Source of the DNA: Rhytidiadelphus loreus
Lineage: Eukaryota; Streptophyta; Bryopsida; Hypnales; Hylocomiaceae
DNA: 64,000 bases
NCBI GenBank assembly: GCA_947034895.1
Contig: OX344762.1
Coordinates: forward strand, 44,496,760-44,560,759
Reading direction: 5' to 3'
The notes under the pieces were generated by a model. That model worked only from the letters and a program-made list of their open reading frames with translations, ran no database searches and was not told the DNA's origin. Of this stretch, positions 36,618-44,623 are shown piece by piece; the stretch's first letter is position 1; every line of letters begins with the position of its first letter. Made by a program: the position numbers and the translations under genes.

Positions 36618-37370
36618 TGTCATAGTTCCATAGACAACTAGTACATAGTGTCGCTTAGTCATTACTGAGTGACAATGGAGTCGCGTACAGTCGTATAGCA
36701 GTCACGTATTATGTATGACTCCGAGCCTACTCTATGGGCCCATTTTGAACTTGGTGAACTATATTTCGCAATCTCCTTTAAGCCTTGGCATTGGCTTCCG
36801 CCTCCCTTCATTGTGACCCTTGAAATGTCCACTATGTACTTACTCCAGCACAATTCTGAGGCGCAGCCGCTTTACAGTAATTACCTGCATGCAGTATCTT
36901 AGTGAGTGAATGATCTCTCTTCGCCCCTCATAGAACTCTACATTTTGTAGGTGCAGCTCCCATGAGATCTCTAATCCTTTCTTTGTGGCCCCTCTCTTTG
37001 GTAGAATCCTACATTGCGTGCCAATCGCGATGAAGTCACAGTACAGTGTCCGTCAAGTCACGGAAAAGTCGCTCACAAGTCATCGAAAGTGACTCCCTGT
37101 GACTATTGCATAGTCGTCCCCGACTGTGCCAATCCACCTGCTGACTGTCGTGCCACATCAGCACATTTTCATCGCTCCCTACAGCAGTCGCGGATGAAAC
37201 GTTACCCCTTCGCTGCAGTTCATGTCGTAGTCACGAGCGCGACTGCTCCACAACTCAGTCCTTGTGCATAAAATGAGACGGTGCAATTAGGGAGGTGCTA
37301 GTCGCGCGGCAGTCGCATTTTTCCTGCAGTCACATATTGCAGTCACATATTTGGCAGTTTTCTTGTAGTG
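36618..37370. repeat. Element C right subterminal array and terminus
   Basis: About 750 bp with dense GTGACT/AGTCAC/CAGTCG motifs, ending in GGCAGTTTTCTTGTAGTG. It mirrors the left end. Confidence 0.8.
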
Positions 37371-37373
37371 GCA

Positions 37374-37453
37374 TTGAAGTCACGGCAGACTGTAAGAAGG
37401 GATTTGAGGTGCCCTACTCAGAGGAAGAGCTACTGGCCATGGGAACGAAATGA
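37374..37453 (+). pseudogene. FCP1/NIF-like domain, 3' part after element C
   Basis: With element C and one GCA removed, the NIF frame continues here for about 26 codons, including KKGFEVPYSEEELLAMG, and ends at TGA 37451-37453. A palindrome follows at 37494. The continuity supports the exact CACTA boundaries. Confidence 0.65.
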
Positions 37454-38208
37454 TGCGGATGCTAGTCAACTTGTCGCTGGAGGGCGCTTACTATATCGAC
37501 TGCCAGCCGACACTATTATTAGAAATTGTATAAATGTCTTGTACATATAGCGTAGGACTTGTACCATATGTTTAAAAACTTTTGTATGGATTTTTTTGCT
37601 AAACAATTACGTGTAATAAAGGCATTTACCGACGCCTATCCAGCTATATAAGACGGATAGTCGTTTCGCTCTCGAAGCATTCAAATGTTTCCTTCGAGAG
37701 TTTGAATGTTCTAGCACGATCACTGTAATCAACAGTTATAGAATTCTTGGATGTAGTCGTTGAATCTCCACTAAACTGACTAGACTGCATGTAATGACTC
37801 AGTCTCCCAGACGATCTGCAAATGCTTCTAGCTTGGGACTCTGGCGGGACTGTGGCATTAACTGTAGCAAGGCTTGTTTAGTGGAGACTCATCGATTGCA
37901 TCTGGTCTTCTACAACACTTGTTTACAGTTCTCTGCTTTACCCTTTCACTCTTTAAGGAAGCGTTTGATTGCTTCCAGAGCAAAAGCGCGCTTTGCCATA
38001 CATGGCTGGGCATGGCCATCTTTTCTTTTACAAACTCGCACACTCATACTCACTTCTCGTGCCTAGATTTCGGGGGGAATCATTGCTTACTGCTTTATCA
38101 TTTATCAAAAACCCTACGTATCGGCCGCCAGCCGATACCTTGCATGCCGGTTCTCAGCTCCCTTGTAATTACCACATAATCTTGAGTCATCACATTTCTG
38201 TTCTGTTC
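37454..38208. other. Element A spacer before the second NIF-like gene
   Basis: There is no secure coding sequence. Palindromes are at 37494 and 38119. The latter lies in the apparent intron that ends with the acceptor CTGTTCAG at 38208-38209. A short open frame at 37794-38066 was not convincing. Confidence 0.45.
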
Positions 38209-38209
38209 A

Positions 38210-38861
38210 GGAGTCCACCAATGGGCAACCCCATACATTCAAAAAGTGTGTGGTGCTCTGCGTCACGGGATTGCTTTGTTTTGTCGACCCGAATATCGAG
38301 GTGGATAAGTGGGACCCTCACCGAAACATTGTTAGACGTCCAGGGCTCGTCGGAATATTTTCTACGTTGTTTGAAAAGTTTCACGTCGGGATTTGGTCGA
38401 AAATGCCAATGCATGAACTGCGGCCGCTGCTTGCTCACTTGCTTCCGAAAGATGTCATTCAAAAGCTATCATTTGTATATGGGAGAGAATACTGTGTAGA
38501 TAGGCAGAATTTTCCTTAGTGCTACAAAATGATATCAACACTGCTTGCAAAGGGACCGTCCAAGGAAATTTGTTCATTTGACCAAGTGCTCATGGTTGAC
38601 GTCTGCCCGATTTCACTACGGAGAACACTGGATACCGCGTGCTATATTCCCCTGGCATTTATGGGGCATCTCAACTTCCCAAATGCTAGTAGAGTCATTC
38701 CAAATATTTCAACGGACATCATTCCATTCATATATCCCATGTACGAGCATGATTCAGTTTCGGAATATGTCAAAGTCACCAAAAGACCGGGACAATTACA
38801 CTATGAAGTGGCACACACCATGAAATACGGGCATCCAAATTGGGATGGGATATTCGGGTAG
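38210..38861 (+). pseudogene. Second FCP1/NIF-like domain, with in-frame stop
   Basis: The reading frame after the acceptor TTCTGTTCAG gives VVLCVTGLLCFVDP at the phosphatase motif position, RRPGLVGIFSTLFEKFHVGIWSK, LSFVYGREYC, LMVDVCPISLRRT and a final HDSVSEYV. This is the same motif order as plant NIF/FCP1 proteins. The catalytic DxDxT reads CVTGL and the late DD pair reads DV, so it would be a pseudo-phosphatase. A TAG at 38517-38519 interrupts an otherwise continuous frame (the next codons TGC TAC AAA ATG stay in phase), consistent with a single C-to-T change from CAG. It is a tandem relative of the domain at 23950-24708, not an identical copy. Confidence 0.65.
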
Positions 38862-39391
38862 AGACTTCTTGTTGATATATGGGCTGCCAGCCGATACACT
38901 GCTATCGTCCGTTGAGGTGCACAGTATATACCTTCATCGCCGTCATCAATTTTATTGCCTTCATCAACTGTACCTCCAAAATCAAATGGATTGTCATCAA
39001 CGCATTACTCACTTTCACATCCTACTTTCGGGGCCGCATCACGTTCTGAGATATCGGCTGCCAGCTGATACTCCTCGTAGATTCCTCTGTAGCTGATCTA
39101 GTTAGTGTGAGGCAAATGTAATGTGGCTTGTGCTTTCAGCAGCATGGAGGTTGTCTTACCCTGCTCTGATAGTCAAATCATTCATCTTAGCTAGTTCATG
39201 TGGACTATCGGCTGGCATCCGACACTGTGCCACGCCTTGTGGTCATCAGCTATGTAATCTGTCATTCTCAATATATCATGTTATTTTACGTTTCGTATAC
39301 ACTGCGGGCTGTTCTGTATGATGATTGTTGCACAAAAATCATTGAATTCCACTTTATCGGCGGACAGCTGATTGAATTCTGGACCATGGAT
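38862..39391. other. Element A right subterminal region
   Basis: Non-coding DNA with four palindromes (38878, 39052, 39206, 39355) leading to the right terminal repeat. This mirrors the palindrome-rich left end. Confidence 0.6.
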
Positions 39392-39418
39392 TTGTCCATA
39401 ATTAGTTAAATATGGGTT
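39392..39418 (-). repeat. Element A right terminal inverted repeat
   Basis: Exact reverse complement of 2412-2438 (27 bp), followed by the second GCGT copy at 39419-39422. Confidence 0.9.
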
Positions 39419-39422
39419 GCGT

Positions 39423-41474
39423 GTTCTGAAACCAAAGTTGATGGTGAAAGGGGATCCACGGAATGTTGCATTAGGAGCACATTGGGATGGTTTCAATGTA
39501 ACCGGAAAAAGGTCTCGAGGTTGTTGGATTTTGAATCTTACAGTATTGAACGCCGGGACTTCATCGAACATTTCATTGTTGCCTGTACTGTTAATTCCGT
39601 TGGGTAATCATGAGGACTTCAATATTGTACGCATGAAGAAAAATATTTCATCTTTTCTGCAACCATTTGTAGAAGAGCTAGAGGTGTTATTTTTAGAAGG
39701 CATAAAATGCAAGTACAACTATCCAATTGGTAGAATTAGCAGGTTCCTATCAAATTCAGATGGTTTACCATTGATTCGGGCATTCTTGATGCTAGTAACA
39801 GGTGACCATCCTGCACAATGCAAGATTGGAAGACTGAAGAGTTCTGGCCCTGCAAGATGTAGACGTTGTAAAATGAGTTCTGTTGAAGTTCGTCGAGGGA
39901 AATATGCTTACGATAAAAACCAAGAGCAGGTTCTAAATCCGCCTCCCATGAGGACATCACAAGAACTATTTCAAGGTGTTCGAGACTGGAATGTTCATAG
40001 TGATGAACCAGAAGTAAGAGATCGTCTTAGTAGAGTATCTGGTGTATCCGGAGAGTCGAAGTTGTGGCAGTTGTACCACTTGTATGGATTTGACTTGTCA
40101 AAAGATCTGGTATTTGATGTAATGCATATCATGGGATTGAATCTTTTCAAAAAATTTACTAAAATTTTTTTTGAAGACATAGAGAAGCATGAACAAAAAA
40201 GCAAAATCTACGATGTCGTGAGGTCAACTTGCAATTCAATCACAGAAGTGCGTGTAGCAGAGTTGAAACAAAGCCAGTGGCCCTGTGATCCTATAAGCAA
40301 CCATGAAACTTATACAGCTGAGGAATACCAAAAATTTGTGATGTGGATGCTACCTATAATTGTGCATAAATTCAAAGGGAAGTATTTGAAAGAACGTTGC
40401 ACGCAAGGATTGTACCTTGTGGATATAGCTCATTATTTTTTCAACTACACAAGGTCAAAAGGTTGGACAGGAGATGACCTGCTTGTTGTGCATCTCTTGC
40501 TACAGAAATAACGAACTTTTTCAGAGGAATTGGATGGTCCAAATGGTAGACCTTTGGAGCATATTGCTGGAGCAGGACACATTATGGAAGATATAAGACG
40601 GTTTGGACATAGTGATGTGTATTGGTGTTTTCCACATGAACGGGAAATACAAAAATATACAAATATGAATACAAACCAAAAAAATGTTGAGGCCACATTC
40701 ATAAAGTATTATTCTCGAAGAGTGTTTCAGATGGTTAACATCTACAAATACCAAGAACGTGACAATTTGGAGACTTCAGAACGAGCACTAATAGAAGTAC
40801 ACAAATCATATTGGCATTCCGAGGAAGATACAAATGACCATGCTATTGATTCGTCATGTCCACTAATCCATGGTAATGGTTGTCTTAGAGTATCTACAAA
40901 GGAAAAAACGACAATATTGATGAAATTGTTGAAGTGTCCTCCAATGAATGCTTGTGCCGTGACAACAACTATGAAGGGTATTATAATTAGTCTTCTTCGC
41001 AATAAACCAAAGGAAGCCAATTCCATTATATCTTCTTATTTGCATCATCAACACCCGCACTTGGAAATCAGTCAAAAACTATACATTTATGAGCACAAAA
41101 GGTGTATGATGGGCAATGTTTTCTACAAAGTTGGTGATGATGTTGTAGTAAAACATGATAGTCCATTGGGCACACCTTTCAAAGGCAACATTACAACATT
41201 TTTTGCACATGATTTCCAAGGGTGCATTCAAGTATATTTTGCTGCAAAATATTATGAGCAAGTAAGAGTATCATCTAGTGGTCAGGAGACAAATATCGTT
41301 GATGAATTCACTGGTATGAATTTCATCAAGAATAATGTATTTGTTCCATATGATGATACGTGCATTAGGCCAATGAGTTGTATTATGCACAAATTCATGT
41401 GCATAAAAAATTCTCGGCTAGGTAGAACTAGGAATTTGGCATATGAGATGCAAGATACACTAAAACGTGATTGA
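39423..41474 (+). pseudogene. Tnp2/KDZ-like transposase, 3' half
   Basis: Continues in frame from 2411 once element A is removed. GNHEDFN and FLQPFVEELEVLF match the PGPxEP-type block of Tnp2/KDZ transposases. GDHPAQCKIGRL plus ARCRRCK is the Cys-rich block, and DLVFDVMHIMGLNLFKKF is the conserved DxMH block. An in-frame TAA at 40509-40511 follows LLLQK, but the same frame resumes with DIRRFGHSDVYWCFPHEREI, the usual W/F-P-x-E-R segment. Near the end, VGDDVVVKHDSPLGTPFKGN looks like the small beta-domain often found at the C-terminus of these proteins. The TAA would arise from CAA by one transition. So the gene is broken by one insertion and one stop, but it is otherwise long and conserved. 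Confidence 0.72.
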
Positions 41475-42655
41475 TTAGTTCGGTGACTGAAGCAGTGTAG
41501 TTTGTATTTCATTCAAATTTTGGAGAAATTGAGAAAATTAATTATATATATGTAACTAGTTGCAAGCCAAATGTGTAGGAATCCAAATTTCATGTAATTT
41601 TGCTTCTTCATTGTATCATGTTCATGTACAATATGAAATGTCTTTAAAGTTCAAAGTTCACGTACTTTTTGCATTCATTGTTTTCTATTTTGCAAAATCT
41701 TAGGTTATGTTAATGCATTGTATAGTGTGAAACAGGAAGGGTAGTGAACGTACTTTTCATTGTTTCCTATTTTTAAAGAAGTTGCAATGAGAATGCATTA
41801 TTTATGAAACTTAGGTCCTTCACATTTGACATCTTTGAAGTATACACTAGTACATTCATTAAGTCATTCACTTAGGTGTTTAAACAATTGAGAAGATGGA
41901 GGCATTTGAGATGATGAAATGAAATTTTGTATTTGTTGGATGTAGAACTTTCTAATACTAAAATCATCTTGTCATTCAAATTTAAATAGAATAAGAAACA
42001 AAAACAGAAAGAGTGTTTTTTATGACATACTTTGGAGCAATGGGAAAAAGTGACAAATTGTCCATTGGAGCGTAATTTAGCATCTGTGGAGTCATTTTGA
42101 TATTACCTTTGAAGAGGATCATAAAGATTTGAAAGAATTGAAAGAGTGAAAATAAAAACAATGCTCCAAAATCAATAAAAATCAAAGTCATGCATTATTG
42201 TTAATCCTTTATGGTAGTCTGTTTTAGGGTTTTATGCAAAGGTTCATTTTGCTTTCTTCAATGTATTGGAAGTGTACATTTTAGGAGGTGGTCGCTTTTA
42301 GTGACCATTGTGTTTGAACTTCAAAAATCCATAACTAATTTCAAAAGGATCCAAAAAATATGAAACAACTTTGGTTAAATGCCAATTCCTTTTGTTACTT
42401 GGTTTTCAAACAATGAAATAATTTGTCCATTTTTTTTAGGATGAAAATTTTATGTTTAAGTAAAAGATTTAATGAAAAGGCAAGTCAATAGAGAATAAAC
42501 TACCATAATAATGATAAGTTGACACAACTTCCTATGAAAACTTAATGAAAATTGTTTCAAGGAGTTTAGCTTCTCTGAAAAGGCAATCAACACTTCAATG
42601 GTCACTTTAAGAGGAGGCTACCTTAATGTGCTTCTTTTCACTCTCAACAATGAAT
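41475..42655. other. AT-rich spacer, nothing recognised
   Basis: 3' flank of the split transposase gene. There are no supported genes or clear repeat boundaries; its own terminal repeats, if any, were not found. Confidence 0.4.
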
Positions 42656-42659
42656 AGAG

Positions 42660-43580
42660 TCAAATTGTTCTTCTGAATTACACCCAAAAAATAAAAAACA
42701 AAATTTAATTGGGGATTTTTAATTGAGTTTAAAAGAATGCCTTGGAATTTTATTTAATTAACATTAATAAAATAGATGGATTCAACTATACAGAAGTGCA
42801 TTTACACCCCCCAAAAAAATCAAAATTTTTTAATTAGGATTTTCTTAACTGAATTAAAAAAAATGCCTTCAAATTTTATTTAATTAACATTAATAAAAAT
42901 ATGATGAATCCAACTCTACAGAGTGAATTTACTTCCACAAACAATTAATCAAGTAATTTTAATTGGGGATTTTTAATTGAATTTAAAAGAATGCCTTGAA
43001 GTTTTATTTAATTAACACTAATAAAAATATGATGGATTCAACTGTACAAGGTGAAATTATCCCAAAAACAATTAATCAAATAATTTTAATTAGAGTTTTT
43101 AAATCAAATTTAAAAGAATGCCTTCAAATTTTATGTAATTAACATTAATAAAAATATGATGCATCCAACTCTACAAAAGTGAATTTACCCCCAAAAACAA
43201 TTAATCAAATAAATTTAATTAGGGTTTTTAAATCAAATTTAAAAGATTGCCTTCAAATCCTATTTAATTAACATTAATAAAAATATGATGAATTCAACTC
43301 TACAAAAGTAAATTTACCCTCCAAAAAATTAATCAAATAATTTTAATTAGAGTTTTTAACTCGAATTTAAAAGAATGCCTTCAAATTCTATTTAGTTTAC
43401 ATTAATAAAAATGTGCTGAATCCAACTCTACAAAAGTGAATTTACCCTCCAAAAAATTAACCAAATGATTTTAATTAGGTTTTTTAAATTTAATTTAAAA
43501 GTATGTCTTTAGATTTCAATTAATCAATATTAATTACGAATTTGATGAATCCATTTGTACAGAAGTGGAATTACTTTTCC
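42660..43580 (+). repeat. Tandem repeat, about seven 128-bp units
   Basis: A unit containing AAAAGAATGCCTTCAAATTT, TTAATTAACATTAATAAAA and CCAACTCTACAAAAGTGAA recurs with the GAATGCCTT marker at 42735, 42861, 42989, 43116, 43245, 43373 and 43501. The spacing is 126-129 bp. It is AT-rich and satellite-like. Confidence 0.92.
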
Positions 43581-43674
43581 AACTCTTGTCATACTTGTAT
43601 TAGAAATGGCAGTTTTGGAATGTTTTTGGTGAAAACATAGTGAAAGAACTTAAAAAATTAAACATGAAAGGACT

Positions 43675-44221
43675 TAAGGTAAACCAGCCTATGACAGGCC
43701 AAGTGCCTAATACAGACATCTATAAGATGACCCATTACAGTTTTCCATCAATCTGTGCCAAGTTTTTTCTAATTAATGTTAGCAAAACTTTATTAGGTAG
43801 GTTGATGGCTGAAATCAATGTTTTGTATGATGGTGATGGAGATGTTAGAGACTGTTTTAGGAACTCGTCCCTTTCTAGTGTAATTCATTACATGAACTAA
43901 CTTTTTTTATTGCTTTACATCATGTCCATGTTAGAAAATATTTCAACCATATTAGGAAATATTGTAACTGCATTGGGTGGTTTGATGACCACCATGGGTA
44001 TAGTTTTTGATGGTTGTGGGATAGTCTACAGACTATTTTGAGCCATCTGGCCAGTTCTCTTCAAAAATCTGTAACAAATTCATACTTTGTCAAAAAAATA
44101 AAATTTCAATTGTTCTACCAATTTTTCATGTTTGCCTTTATATGGAAAAAAAAATTCAAAATTTCAAATATGTCAACAAGGCAAACCAGGCAATCTGCCT
44201 GTCATAGGCTGGTTTACCTTA
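43675..44221. mobile_element. 547-bp inverted-repeat (MITE-like) element
   Basis: 25-bp perfect terminal repeats beginning TAAGGTAAACCAGCCTATGA lie at 43675-43699 and inverted at 44197-44221. The interior is AT-rich and has no gene. A flanking duplication could not be identified, so the superfamily is open. Confidence 0.75.
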
Positions 44222-44623
44222 CGAAGCTCAACATTTTATCATTTGATTGCAAATAAAAAATTCCACAGTGTTTTCCAACGGGGGAGCGAGGGCCGACCCA
44301 CTGTGAAGGGACAACTATATTGAGCTCCCGCCCGCACCTGCGTCGCGCCTGCGTCGCGCGCCTGTGCCGGGGTGGCATTACCCCCCACTTTACCCCCAGC
44401 ATAAAGCCTCCAAAGTTCCCAGTGAGAACCTCACGACTCCAGACAGCGCCGTTTCATGTTCTTGCAGTGAGGGTCCTCTCCAAAGTTCGAACACAAAACA
44501 CTGTGACTCGTGATGTGTTAAATGCCAAACCATACCTCCGTTGCCCACCCTACATGCAACATCTTCCATGTGAGGACGGATTCAGCAACTTACACCTCCT
44601 GCAAGCTAGTGAAGCAGCATTTT
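44222..44623. other. GC-rich patch without supported gene
   Basis: A sharply GC-richer stretch (CGCCCGCACCTGCGTCGCGC near 44330). A 101-codon frame reads through it but resembles no family. Confidence 0.35.

Larger units (their letters stand above)
24709..37370 (+). mobile_element. Element C: 12.7-kb CACTA (En/Spm) transposon, potentially autonomous
   Basis: The ends are CACTACAAGAAAATTGCC and, inverted, CACTACAAGAAAACTGCC, with a GCA 3-bp duplication. Both ends are followed by clusters of AGTCAC/GTGACT/CAGTCG motifs (24.75-25.35 kb and 36.65-37.36 kb), the usual subterminal transposase-binding arrays of this superfamily. Two genes are present: a minus-strand TnpA-like gene (29933-25694) and a plus-strand Tnp2 transposase (32556-36617) whose three exons join in an uninterrupted frame. 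The element contains none of the palindromes of element A and inserted into a NIF-like exon of element A, so it is younger than A. Confidence 0.95.
3035..39373. repeat. Short palindromic repeat family, consensus TRTCGGCTGGCAGCCGAYA
   Basis: About 26 copies of a 19-20-bp near-perfect palindrome. They are at 3035, 3219, 3307, 5413, 5529, 6824, 7178, 7602, 7697, 8504 (degenerate), 8686 and 8706 (half sites), 8767, 8854, 8951, 9061, 9116, 10076, 21230, 21289, 22715, 23456, 23857, 37494, 38119, 38878, 39052, 39206 and 39355. Each is two arms T(A/G)TCGGC around a variable TGG/TGC/CGG centre, usually with compensating arm bases. They occur in introns, intergenic DNA and three coding positions. None was found in nested elements B and C or outside element A. 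In size and spread they resemble bacterial palindromic elements such as the Rickettsia RPE family, but here they belong to a eukaryotic transposon. Confidence 0.9.
2412..39418. mobile_element. Element A: 37-kb composite DNA transposon with DUF7869 and ParB/MTase/NIF genes
   Basis: The element is bounded by perfect 27-bp terminal inverted repeats that begin AACCCATATTTAACTAATTA (2412-2438 and 39392-39418) and by GCGT duplications. It interrupts a Tnp2-like reading frame. Without the nested elements B (about 10.5 kb) and C (12.66 kb) it is about 13.8 kb. Its cargo is a minus-strand DUF7869 gene, a divergent plus-strand ParB-like/methyltransferase-like/NIF gene and a second NIF-like pseudogene. 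About 26 copies of a short palindrome mark its own DNA and are missing from elements B and C and from the flanks. The ends and duplication are seen directly. The DUF7869 protein acting as transposase is inferred. Several in-frame stops show that this copy is not autonomous now. I know of no named superfamily with this gene set. Confidence 0.85.

Noticed and set aside
37794..38066. 90-codon frame as an upstream exon of the second NIF-like gene
   Set aside because: No NIF motif or other similarity and no convincing splice partner, so it is left as unannotated spacer.
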